A stretch of 36,850 nucleotides of DNA, taken from Flavobacteriales bacterium (GTDB lineage Bacteria; Bacteroidota; Bacteroidia; Flavobacteriales_D; Crocinitomicaceae). Of this stretch, positions 1-7,327 are shown in pieces. Location: contig VFKM01000129.1 in the NCBI GenBank assembly GCA_009885545.1, positions 1 to 36,850 on the forward strand. The letters are read 5' to 3'. Each line of letters begins with the position of its first letter. The stretch's first letter is position 1. The position numbers and the translations under genes were made by a program. Below the pieces are notes generated by a model, which saw only the letters and a list, made by a program, of their open reading frames with translations, was not told the origin of the DNA and made no database searches.

Positions 1-3
1 ATA

Positions 4-1008
4 TCATAATTCTCCTTTAATCAGGTAGGCAAAGTTAATAATTCCACTGGCTTTTCCATCTTTTTTTACGACAGGTAAATACATAATTGGGAAAGAACAT
101 TTCTTTATTTTCTGCAACAAATCAACTACTGTATTGTCATCAAAAACACTTATTGGATTTAAATTAATCAAATCCATTGCTTCTATTTTGGTTAAATCAG
201 CTAGATGTCGGAGCATTGATTTACGAATATCAGCAGACGACACGAGTCCTTTTAACATTCCACTTTTATCTACAACCAAACAAAAACCAAGATTTCCATC
301 TTCAATTGATTGTAACACATTTTTGAGTGAAATCGACTCGTATTCAACAACTGGACATTCATTCAATGGCATCATAAAATCACCAATATGGAATTGTGAT
401 TCGATTTCACGTTTGGTTAAATTCATTAGCGCGTGACCAATACTTGGTGCGTTAAAAAGATACGATCCAGAAACCGATGAACTCACTCCCATATTTCTTA
501 AAATGAAAGAAACTTCGCCATTTACTCCACCGTCAACGTGAATTGATTTTTCAGGATATTTCATTCTAAACTGACGGATTTTGGAAAAATTAATTTTATC
601 AAACACGCCTCCACTCTGACCAGGAACGGTTGCCATGATTAAAATGAAATCAAAATTCGCGTATTCGTCAAATACATTTATTGACGTTGGAGTTGTAATT
701 GCTAATCCTCTTTTACCCGTAATTTCCTTCGGTAAATATAGGTGATTCGGTAATTGTTCAAATTGAAATGTGATGTATTCAACAGGATTTTCAATTAATA
801 AATCAACATATTTTTCAGGATTCTCTGTAATGATATGAAGGTCTATTGGTAAGTTGCACCAAGAACGAATTGCTTTAATATCTTCAAAAACAGTTAAATA
901 ATCGTTGCAATCTACATGTAATAAATCGACTTGATGTTGAACTAAATCGTCAATCACCTCTTTTAAAGTTCTCTTTTTATCACTGTATATGGAAGCAGAT
1001 ATTTTCAT
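4..1008 (-). CDS. Ribulose-phosphate 3-epimerase-like TIM barrel fused to a CBS domain pair
   Basis: The N-terminal ~200 residues resemble ribulose-phosphate 3-epimerase (RPE). They carry S6 (in ASIY), H31-x-D33, D56-L-H58, a VPGQSGG phosphate loop near 128-134, VDGG at 158-161 (D159) and a second phosphate-binding end (SGSYLF). These match the Ser, His, Asp, His and Asp positions of true epimerases, but the active-site methionines are replaced (N35, I60). Residues ~212-332 look like two CBS motifs, which normally bind adenosine nucleotides. At 334 residues it is over 100 longer than a normal RPE. The likely reading is a sugar-phosphate epimerase or isomerase gated by nucleotides, but the substrate is unknown. 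It starts at ATG 1008 and ends with TGA at 4-6, so it is complete. It is transcribed away from the neighbouring hydrolase, and its downstream neighbours lie outside the window. Confidence 0.8.
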   Translation of the reverse strand: MKISASIYSDKKRTLKEVIDDLVQHQVDLLHVDCNDYLTVFEDIKAIRSWCNLPIDLHIITENPEKYVDLLIENPVEYITFQFEQLPNHLYLPKEITGKRGLAITTPTSINVFDEYANFDFILIMATVPGQSGGVFDKINFSKIRQFRMKYPEKSIHVDGGVNGEVSFILRNMGVSSSVSGSYLFNAPSIGHALMNLTKREIESQFHIGDFMMPLNECPVVEYESISLKNVLQSIEDGNLGFCLVVDKSGMLKGLVSSADIRKSMLRHLADLTKIEAMDLINLNPISVFDDNTVVDLLQKIKKCSFPIMYLPVVKKDGKASGIINFAYLIKGEL

Positions 1009-1095
1009 CTATTTTTTCTTTTACAGGACTAAGTTAATGTTTAAATTAAAAAGGAACATATGAATCTAATGCAATACATCAGTAAAGGTTGAAAT

Positions 1096-1129
1096 TTTGC
1101 CAGTTTATTAGCGTAAAATTGTATTTTTG
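1096..1129 (+). promoter_or_regulatory. Putative Bacteroidota-type promoter of the alpha/beta hydrolase gene
   Basis: A -7 box TATTTTTG (1122-1129) fits the TAnnTTTG consensus. A TTTG at 1096-1099 lies 22 bases upstream, within the reported 17-23 base spacing. The ATG follows only 7 bases after the -7 box, so the transcript would have little or no leader. Confidence 0.4.
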
Positions 1130-1136
1130 AAACAGT

Positions 1137-1964
1137 ATGAAAAAGCAACTAATAAATCAAATATATAAAGGAGCGTTAGGAAAAGAAAGCCTTGTTGATT
1201 TGTGTATTCCAGAAAACTTTAATAATAAACTGATTGTATTTATCCACGGTTTCATGGGATACAAAGATTGGGGATGTTGGAATTTATTTCAAGATTTTTA
1301 TACTTCTGAAGGATTCGGATTTTGCAAATACAATGTATCTCACAATGGCGGAACACTTGATAATCCAATCGATTTTTCTGATTTAGACGCTTTTTCAAAA
1401 AACAACTATTCATTTGAATTAGAAGATTTACAATGTGTTCTAAATTGGCTGCAAAAACAGTTTGAAACGTTACCTGAAATTTATTTAATTGGTCATTCTC
1501 GAGGCGGTGGAATTGCACTTTTGACAGCATCTGACAGCAGGATCAAAAAAATTGCAACACTTGCTGCGATTAGTAATATTGAAAAGCGTTTTCCTCAAGG
1601 AAAGCAATTAGAAGTATGGAAAACACAAGGAACTAAATACGTTTTAAATTCAAGAACGAATCAAAAAATGCCTAATTCCTATTCTCAATACGATGATTTC
1701 GTTCAACACCAAGATAAGTTGAATATCGAGCAAACCTGTTTGAAATCAAAAGTTCCAACGATGGTTATACATGGCGACATGGACACATCTGTTGATATAG
1801 AAGAAGGAAAAGAAATTTCTACTTGGCTCAAAACGCGTTTATTTGAAATTGAAGAAGCGGAACATACTTTTGGAGCAACTCAGCCCTGGTCAGAAAAAGA
1901 AATGCCTGAACATCTTCAAAAAATATGTGCAATCACCCATGCATTTTTTCATATTGATTTTTAA
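1137..1964 (+). CDS. Alpha/beta hydrolase family protein
   Basis: This is a 275-residue serine hydrolase of the alpha/beta fold. The oxyanion-hole motif IHGF is at 36-39, the nucleophile elbow GHSRGG has S121, an acidic residue sits in IHGDMD (D215 or D217), and the catalytic His is in AEHTF (H243). There is no signal peptide, so it is probably cytoplasmic. The substrate cannot be read from the sequence; small esters or acyl conjugates are typical of the family. The TerB-like gene begins 3 bases after the stop codon, so the two are probably co-transcribed. Confidence 0.85.
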   Translation: MKKQLINQIYKGALGKESLVDLCIPENFNNKLIVFIHGFMGYKDWGCWNLFQDFYTSEGFGFCKYNVSHNGGTLDNPIDFSDLDAFSKNNYSFELEDLQCVLNWLQKQFETLPEIYLIGHSRGGGIALLTASDSRIKKIATLAAISNIEKRFPQGKQLEVWKTQGTKYVLNSRTNQKMPNSYSQYDDFVQHQDKLNIEQTCLKSKVPTMVIHGDMDTSVDIEEGKEISTWLKTRLFEIEEAEHTFGATQPWSEKEMPEHLQKICAITHAFFHIDF

Positions 1965-1967
1965 TTT

Positions 1968-2375
1968 ATGGATGACAAAAAGAAAAATGAACGCTTAAGT
2001 TTGCTTTCTGATTTGATTAAATTGGCCAAAGCAGATAATGATGATTCGACAATTGAATTTGATTTTTTATTGAAATTAGCAATACAAATGGACGTTTCAA
2101 AAGAAGATTTCAAACTGCTTTTTGAAGAATACATCGCTTTTCATCCTCCTGTATTTGAGCACGATAGAATTATTCAATTTCAGCGATTGGTGTTGATGAT
2201 GAACGTTGATCAGCACGTCGCCAAAGAAGAATTGGATTACATTCGTGAACTAGGTATTAAGATGGGGCTGCATCCTTCTGCAACGGACGAAGTGCTGAAA
2301 ATAATGGGCGATTTTCCAAATAGTATTGTGCCGCCTGAGAAATTAATTACGATTTTTAAAACGTTCCATAATTAA
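1968..2375 (+). CDS. TerB-like helical protein of unknown function
   Basis: This is a small, acidic, all-helical protein of 135 residues without signal peptide or membrane segment. The spacing of acidic and hydrophobic residues (for example KADNDDSTIEFDFLLKLA and DQHVAKEELDYIRELG) resembles TerB/DUF533-like proteins, which hold two similar helical halves each starting with an acidic pair. The role of such proteins in Flavobacteria is unknown and the match is by general resemblance only. It follows the hydrolase by 3 bases. Its stop TAA shares the sequence TTAA with the stop codon of the convergent DCC gene. Confidence 0.7.
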   Translation: MDDKKKNERLSLLSDLIKLAKADNDDSTIEFDFLLKLAIQMDVSKEDFKLLFEEYIAFHPPVFEHDRIIQFQRLVLMMNVDQHVAKEELDYIRELGIKMGLHPSATDEVLKIMGDFPNSIVPPEKLITIFKTFHN

Positions 2376-2788
2376 ATGATCTCAATTTCTGATAAAAACC
2401 TTTTTTTCTGTTCAACTGTCGGAACTACACAAAATCCATTCATAATTTTATGTCTTCTTTTGGCAATATAATCATAGATTTTATCTCGTTGACAAACAGG
2501 AATTATTCTAAAAATCTGGAGTAATGGAAAAGGAAATATCATCAACCTCAATATTGCAAAAGCTGCATTTGATTTAGTAAAAAGTAAGTAATTCGTGTAA
2601 AAATAAAAGGTGCTTAAATCTGGTTTAGGAACCTTATTTTCTTTGAAAAATTGCTGTGCAAATTCAGATTGAATCGCAGAGAAATAGATTTCATTTCGCT
2701 TTTCATGTTTCAAAATAAATTGGACACTTTTATTACAAAAGCCACAATCACCATCGTAGAAAACAATATTTTCATGTTTTATATCCAT
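2372..2788 (-). CDS. DCC family thiol-disulfide oxidoreductase (DUF393)
   Basis: Near the N-terminus the protein carries the family signature YDGDCGFCNKSVQF, with the D-x-x-C-x-x-C arrangement that gives the DCC family its name. Family members have a thioredoxin-like fold and are thought to act as thiol-disulfide oxidoreductases. I take ATG 2788 as the start, giving 138 residues, because homologues begin only a few residues before this motif. An in-frame start 10 codons upstream (2818) would add an unusual tail and overlap the divergent promoter. The final stop overlaps the convergent TerB-like gene within a shared TTAA. Confidence 0.88.
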   Translation of the reverse strand: MDIKHENIVFYDGDCGFCNKSVQFILKHEKRNEIYFSAIQSEFAQQFFKENKVPKPDLSTFYFYTNYLLFTKSNAAFAILRLMIFPFPLLQIFRIIPVCQRDKIYDYIAKRRHKIMNGFCVVPTVEQKKRFLSEIEII

Positions 2789-2812
2789 ACTGTAAAAATA
2801 GGAAGAGTTCAA

Positions 2813-2842
2813 TTGCAAACCATTGCTTCTTTAGTATATTTG
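2813..2842 (+). promoter_or_regulatory. Consensus Bacteroidota housekeeping promoter of the hydroxyacyl-CoA dehydrogenase gene
   Basis: TTG at 2813-2815, exactly 19 bases of spacer, then TATATTTG at 2835-2842. This is the TTG-N17-23-TAnnTTTG pattern used by the Bacteroidota primary sigma factor. The ATG lies 16 bases downstream of the -7 box. Confidence 0.75.
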
Positions 2843-2858
2843 TGAAAAATAAAATTAC

Positions 2859-3749
2859 ATGAAAAATATTGCAGTTATTGGTTCTGGTACAATGGGAAAT
2901 GGAATTGCCCATGTATTTGCACAATTTGGATATAAGGTTTCCTTAATTGATATTTCACAAGCATCTTTGGATAAAGGAATGGCTACCATTTCAAAAAATT
3001 TGGATAGACAAGTTTCTAAAGAAGCAATAACTGAAGCTGATAAGCAAGCTACTTTGGCGAATTTAACAACCTTTACTTCTATGGAAGAAGGTGTGAAAAA
3101 TGTAGACTTAGTTGTTGAAGCAGCTACTGAAAATGTTGATTTGAAATTAAAAATATTTGCTGATTTAGATAAATTCACTTCACCAAATGTTATTCTTGCG
3201 TCGAATACTTCGTCGATTTCAATTACAAAGATTGCTGCAGTTACAAGTCGCCCAGACAAAGTAATTGGAATGCACTTTATGAATCCAGTTCCAGTGATGA
3301 AATTGGTTGAAATAATTCGCGGTTATTCAACATCAGATGAAGTGACGAATTTAATCATGGAAACATCAAGAAAACTGAACAAAGTTCCGGTTGAAGTAAA
3401 TGACTATCCAGGATTTGTTGCAAATAGAATTTTGATGCCAATGATTAACGAAGCTATCATTACGTTATTCGAAGGTGTTGCTGGTGTTGAAGAGATTGAT
3501 ACAGTTATGAAATTGGGAATGGCTCATCCAATGGGACCGCTACAATTAGCTGATTTTATTGGTTTAGATGTTTGTTTGGCAATTATGGAAGTGCTGCACG
3601 ATGGTTTTGGAAATCCAAAATATGCACCATGTCCTTTATTGGTCAACATGGTGATGGCTGGTAAAAAAGGTGTTAAGTCAGGAGAAGGATTTTACTCTTG
3701 GACACACGGCACAAAAGACCTTGTTGTAGCAGCGAATTTTAAGAAATAA
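2859..3749 (+). CDS. 3-hydroxybutyryl-CoA / 3-hydroxyacyl-CoA dehydrogenase
   Basis: A 296-residue short-form 3-hydroxyacyl-CoA dehydrogenase (Hbd/PaaH type) that interconverts 3-hydroxyacyl-CoA and 3-oxoacyl-CoA with NAD(P)H. The Rossmann motif GSGTMGNG is at 8-15, followed by the acidic D31 after the second strand, which suggests NAD preference. The catalytic region shows SNTSS (115-119) and HFMNPVPVMKLVE with H139 and N142, and GFVANRI follows. Length is normal for the stand-alone enzyme, with no hydratase domain as in FadB. It has its own promoter and terminator and so looks monocistronic. A role in fatty-acid, butyrate or phenylacetate metabolism is possible; the sequence alone does not decide which. 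Confidence 0.93.
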   Translation: MKNIAVIGSGTMGNGIAHVFAQFGYKVSLIDISQASLDKGMATISKNLDRQVSKEAITEADKQATLANLTTFTSMEEGVKNVDLVVEAATENVDLKLKIFADLDKFTSPNVILASNTSSISITKIAAVTSRPDKVIGMHFMNPVPVMKLVEIIRGYSTSDEVTNLIMETSRKLNKVPVEVNDYPGFVANRILMPMINEAIITLFEGVAGVEEIDTVMKLGMAHPMGPLQLADFIGLDVCLAIMEVLHDGFGNPKYAPCPLLVNMVMAGKKGVKSGEGFYSWTHGTKDLVVAANFKK

Positions 3750-3767
3750 ACTACTTGATATACTTTT

Positions 3768-3804
3768 AAAAGCCATCGGTTAATTGACTGATGGCTTTTT
3801 TTAT
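3768..3804 (+). terminator. Intrinsic terminator between convergent genes
   Basis: Arms AAAAGCCATC (3768-3777) and GATGGCTTTT (3790-3799) pair perfectly around a 12-base loop and are followed by a T-rich tail. The upstream A-rich flank means it could also serve the convergent gene on the other strand. Confidence 0.85.
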
Positions 3805-4769
3805 TTGAATAAATCCGTCATAACTTCACCACACGAAACAGGATTGCTAAAATGTAACAATTCTGAGATGGTTTTACTGATATCGATTTGTTCGTATCGA
3901 TTTGGCAAAGTTATGTTCTTTTTGAAGTCTGGACCTAAAGCAACTAAATAAATCGCTCTGCAGCCTTCACAATTATCGCCATGATTTACAAATCCATTTT
4001 TGTGACCTTCAGTATGTCGACCATGATCATTTGTAATAAACAAGGTCGTTTTATCCTTATAAATTGAATCTGATTGTATAAAATTCCATAATTCCAATGC
4101 GATTTTATCAGTGTTCTTTATAGCTTGCAAATATTCTGGCCATTCATTTTGATGTCCACGAACATCCACTTCTAATAAATTTATCAATGTCAATTTAGGG
4201 TGATACTGCGCTAACAATAATTTAGTGTTTTTCCATGTTTTATTATCGTTTTCATAGCCATTTCCTTTTCCGTCAACACCACAAAATTGAGATGGAGTAT
4301 GTTGATTGTGCCATGTTTTATTTTGTGTGTTTGCTAGAATACTCAATTTTCCCTTACTCGCTATTACCCATGCCTGTGTTGAATCTAAATTTTTCTCTTT
4401 CAAAAAGAATTGAAACATGGAAGGTTTTTTAGGAAGTTCAAGCCCCATATTATTTATCTTCTGGTAAAATCCAGTTGTAATTGCTGTGTGACCAGCATTG
4501 GTATATGTCGGTCCTTCATTTCTGAATTGAGGAACTACAACTCCTTGAGGTGCTAAAACATTCGCTAAATTAGGAATATATTGATGCGTCGAATCTCCAA
4601 AAGTCTCTGTTAATCTTGGTCCATCAATTACCAAAACAATAACATACTCTGTTTGATACTTTTTATCAGTGGGTAATTCTTCATCGTCTTCTTTTCGAAA
4701 AGAGAAAAACAAGGTTGAAAGTACAACAACAGAAAAGAGTAGTTTATAATGAATGTGAAATTTCTTCAT
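3801..4769 (-). CDS. Exported alkaline phosphatase-superfamily phosphodiesterase/phosphatase
   Basis: This 322-residue protein begins with a hydrophobic signal or anchor (residues ~8-24), so it should act in the periplasm. It shows the metal-site layout of the type I phosphodiesterase/nucleotide pyrophosphatase branch: VLVIDGPR (D49), a nucleophile region TNAGH with T90, EVDVRGH (D202, H206), TNDHGRH (D248, H249) and VNHGD (H263). These would hold two divalent metals. Cysteines C267 and C270 in the metal-site loop (CEGC) may form a disulfide. The substrate is unknown. It ends beside the terminator of the dehydrogenase gene, and menB ends 8 bases upstream of its start on the same strand, so it may be the last gene of a menB transcript. 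Confidence 0.85.
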   Translation of the reverse strand: MKKFHIHYKLLFSVVVLSTLFFSFRKEDDEELPTDKKYQTEYVIVLVIDGPRLTETFGDSTHQYIPNLANVLAPQGVVVPQFRNEGPTYTNAGHTAITTGFYQKINNMGLELPKKPSMFQFFLKEKNLDSTQAWVIASKGKLSILANTQNKTWHNQHTPSQFCGVDGKGNGYENDNKTWKNTKLLLAQYHPKLTLINLLEVDVRGHQNEWPEYLQAIKNTDKIALELWNFIQSDSIYKDKTTLFITNDHGRHTEGHKNGFVNHGDNCEGCRAIYLVALGPDFKKNITLPNRYEQIDISKTISELLHFSNPVSCGEVMTDLFK

Positions 4770-4777
4770 ACGTTTAT

Positions 4778-5599
4778 TTATGGGAATTTAGGAAACTTTT
4801 GAAAATCTGGATTTCTTTTTTCCAAAAAAGCATGTTTCCCTTCTTGTGCTTCTTCAGTTAAATAATACATTAACGTTGCATCTCCTGCCAGTTCCATGAT
4901 TCCATGTTGACCATCCAATTCAGCATTTAATCCACGTTTAATCATTCTGATTGCTAATGGACTTCTTTTCAAAATTGTTTCGCACCAAGCAATTGTTGTG
5001 TCTTCCAAATCATCAAAAGGAACAACTTTATTGACCATTCCCATTGCCTCTGCCTCAACCGCAGTATATTGCTCACACAGAAACCAAATCTCACGTGCTT
5101 TTTTCTGTCCAACGCAACGCGCTAAATAAGAAGAACCAAAACCTCCATCAAAACTCCCAACCTTTGGTCCTGTTTGACCAAAACGTGCATTATCAGAGGC
5201 AATTGTTAAATCGCATACCACGTGTAAAACATGTCCACCACCAATAGCATAACCATTTACCATTGCAATTACTGGTTTAGGCATCGAACGAATTGCTTTA
5301 TGTAAATCCAACACATTTAAGCGTGGAACGCCATTTTCTGAAATGTAACCACCAATTCCTTTCACATTTTGATCTCCACCAGAACAAAATGCTTTATCCC
5401 CTGCTCCTGTCAATATAATAACACCTATATCATTTCTTTCTCGACATGTATTCATTACTTCGAGCATTTGCATGTTCGTTTCAGGACGAAAAGCATTATA
5501 AACTTGTGGGCGATTAATCGTGATTTTTGCTATTCCTTCGAAAAATTCAAATTTAATATCTGAATAATCTTTAATGGTAGACCAATTTCGTTTTGACAT
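4778..5599 (-). CDS. menB: 1,4-dihydroxy-2-naphthoyl-CoA synthase (menaquinone synthesis)
   Basis: MenB is a crotonase-fold enzyme that cyclises o-succinylbenzoyl-CoA to 1,4-dihydroxy-2-naphthoyl-CoA in menaquinone synthesis. The 273-residue length is normal. Characteristic stretches are CSGGDQ (72-77), the glycine-rich GGGH (120-123) and [12 protein letters not shown], with S149 and D151 at the known catalytic positions. G144 lies where E. coli MenB has Gly156. In that type the side-chain acid is missing and bicarbonate acts as base, so this should be the bicarbonate-dependent type I enzyme. No other men gene is in the window. Confidence 0.96.
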   Translation of the reverse strand: MSKRNWSTIKDYSDIKFEFFEGIAKITINRPQVYNAFRPETNMQMLEVMNTCRERNDIGVIILTGAGDKAFCSGGDQNVKGIGGYISENGVPRLNVLDLHKAIRSMPKPVIAMVNGYAIGGGHVLHVVCDLTIASDNARFGQTGPKVGSFDGGFGSSYLARCVGQKKAREIWFLCEQYTAVEAEAMGMVNKVVPFDDLEDTTIAWCETILKRSPLAIRMIKRGLNAELDGQHGIMELAGDATLMYYLTEEAQEGKHAFLEKRNPDFQKFPKFP

Positions 5600-5616
5600 G
5601 TATTCTTTATTTTATT

Positions 5617-5624
5617 CAAAATTA
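5617..5624 (-). promoter_or_regulatory. Putative -7 promoter box upstream of menB
   Basis: On the minus strand this reads TAATTTTG, a fit to TAnnTTTG, 17 bases before the menB ATG. I do not see a clear TTG at the expected upstream distance, so the call is weak. Confidence 0.35.
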
Positions 5625-5658
5625 ATATTAGAAGTTGAAATAATGTTTGTTTACCTAT

Positions 5659-6552
5659 TTAACTTCCTTTTGGGGTATACATCGTAACGCCATTTCTATT
5701 ATATGCATCAATTAATACATTCATCATTCCTTTGGCATCAACAAGTAAAGAATTTGCATTGCCAATTTTAACCTTTATTAAAACACCTTTTTCTTCTAAA
5801 AGAGGGATAAGTCCATCACATTTTCTTTTTTTACTTTGCTCTGGATTGTGAACCAATGTTTTCATTTCACCCATTGTTCCATTTTCAAATTTCACATGAG
5901 CAATAAATTCCTCAGGAAAATAGACTGGAAATTTAAAACCTTCAATTGCATCTTCAACACAATGTAAGCTTGTTCCAGCATTATCGAAAGTTACACCCAA
6001 ATAAAGTATTTTACCACCTTTTTCTGCTACTTTAAAAAATGGACTATTTTCATTGTATGGCGTTAAATTTCCAAAATGACTACCCACAAAATAAGCAGTA
6101 TCAGGTCCAATACAAGAAACTGGTTCTGTGGGATGAGCACTTCTAATCGCATCTGGTAGTTTTCTGAAATATTCACTAATTGCGCCTAATTTAGAAGGTG
6201 AATTGACTACATCAAAAAAGTCCAATTGTTGAATGTAGTCCAATTGTAATTGTGCATTCGGTGAATTAGGCATTAACACGTTACCAAATTCACCAACTGA
6301 TTCTAATAAAGCCTCAACTACATCTTTTGCACCATTTTTAATATAACCAATTTTCGACAAACTTGAATGTACAAGAACAGTATCTCCTTTAACAATTCCA
6401 CACTCTTTAAAAGCTATTTGCAAATCATTTTTTGAAATAATATCACCTTTCGATTTGGCAGCTAAAAGTTCATTTGATCGTATCTGCTTCTTCGATTTTC
6501 GATATAAATTGAGTAAAAAATGGGGGACTAATTTGCGTAACAGATTCCTCAT
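5659..6552 (-). CDS. AAC(3)-family (aminoglycoside 3-N-acetyltransferase-like) protein
   Basis: This 297-residue protein belongs to the AAC(3)/YokD fold family, which transfers acetyl groups from acetyl-CoA. It shows LVHSSLSKIG near the start of the domain, AHPTEPVSCIG, NSPFFK, and GTSLHCVEDAIEG, which supplies the conserved His and downstream acids. The N-terminal ~40 residues are basic and lie outside the usual domain. Many family members act on unknown natural substrates. Chromosomal location among housekeeping genes, ordinary base composition and no mobile element argue against an acquired resistance gene. It starts one base after the TonB-like gene stops, so the two are co-transcribed. 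Confidence 0.85.
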   Translation of the reverse strand: MRNLLRKLVPHFLLNLYRKSKKQIRSNELLAAKSKGDIISKNDLQIAFKECGIVKGDTVLVHSSLSKIGYIKNGAKDVVEALLESVGEFGNVLMPNSPNAQLQLDYIQQLDFFDVVNSPSKLGAISEYFRKLPDAIRSAHPTEPVSCIGPDTAYFVGSHFGNLTPYNENSPFFKVAEKGGKILYLGVTFDNAGTSLHCVEDAIEGFKFPVYFPEEFIAHVKFENGTMGEMKTLVHNPEQSKKRKCDGLIPLLEEKGVLIKVKIGNANSLLVDAKGMMNVLIDAYNRNGVTMYTPKGS

Positions 6553-6553
6553 C

Positions 6554-7327
6554 TTACTGTGCTTCGAAAGTATAAATTATAGTTCCTTCCTGCATTTTGG
6601 CAGCAGTTCCAGAATAATTGAAGCGGGAAAGTTTTGCGTATTTTATAGCTTGTTCAATCATACAAGAATTTGAACCAGCTGATGCAGAAGCAACGGCTTC
6701 TGTAACATCACCATTTTGATTTACTTTAATTTTAACAGAAACTCTTCCTGCCGAACCATAACCACAAGTATAACCAGGATTTCGAACGTACCAGTTATTA
6801 TTTTGATGAGGATTTCTTCCTGCCAAAGACCAATCTACCATCACATTTCCAGAATAGGCAGTCCCTCCGCCATTTTGAGTAGCAGTGGACTTTTCTTTCG
6901 AATTAGTTGTTGATGTCGTTTTTTGCTTATTTCTGTCATTCATTTCTTTGGTGATGCTTTGTCTTTTTGCCTCACCCCCAGCCTCTTGAAAAAGCTTTTT
7001 TTCGTAATCCTTAACAGATTGTTCAACTTGACCAGAAGATTTATTTTGCGACCAATTATCTTCTGATCTTTTTCTCGTATCATTTTGATCTCTAGCGATA
7101 TTTTTTGCTGGTTCAGCACTTTGACTTTTAAAAATCTCAATGTTTTCTGGTGTAATCTCAAGTAATTCTTCTTCAATCACAACTTCTGAAACATCTGCAA
7201 AAGGAGTAATTGGAAAGTACTGATTGTACGTTTTCATTTGTAAATACATGAAAATCCCAATATAAGTAGCAAAAGCGGCTATTATTCCAAATTTATATTT
7301 GTCGAATATGTTAAAAACCTTATTCAC
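6554..7327 (-). CDS. TonB-like C-terminal domain membrane protein
   Basis: A 257-residue protein with one N-terminal membrane helix (~12-30), an acidic then Q/N/K/S/T-rich linker (~50-155) that would cross the periplasm, and a C-terminal domain (~160-257). That domain reads like TonB_C: VSVKIKVNQNGDVTEAVASA, a helix with AIKYAKLSRF, then a final strand GTIIYTFEAQ. TonB links the proton-driven ExbBD motor to outer-membrane receptors. No exbB or exbD is here, so it may be an orphan or a structural variant. The domain holds two cysteines (C188 and C222) that could pair. The start is GTG, and GTGAATAA contains both this start and the stop of the upstream WG-repeat gene, so translation is probably coupled. 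Confidence 0.8.
   Translation of the reverse strand: MNKVFNIFDKYKFGIIAAFATYIGIFMYLQMKTYNQYFPITPFADVSEVVIEEELLEITPENIEIFKSQSAEPAKNIARDQNDTRKRSEDNWSQNKSSGQVEQSVKDYEKKLFQEAGGEAKRQSITKEMNDRNKQKTTSTTNSKEKSTATQNGGGTAYSGNVMVDWSLAGRNPHQNNNWYVRNPGYTCGYGSAGRVSVKIKVNQNGDVTEAVASASAGSNSCMIEQAIKYAKLSRFNYSGTAAKMQEGTIIYTFEAQ

Noticed and set aside
1009-1136. Possible small RNA or riboswitch in the gap between the first two genes
   Set aside because: I see only AT-rich sequence and a promoter-like box, with no stable hairpin pair or known riboswitch motif.
3801-4769. Sulfatase identity for the exported phosphatase-like protein
   Set aside because: The C-x-P-S-R sulfatase maturation motif is missing; the nucleophile region is T-N-A-G-H as in phosphodiesterases.
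5659-6552. AAC(3) family gene as an acquired aminoglycoside resistance gene
   Set aside because: It is embedded in an operon of envelope genes, has base composition like its neighbours and no mobile element nearby. The family has many members with other substrates.
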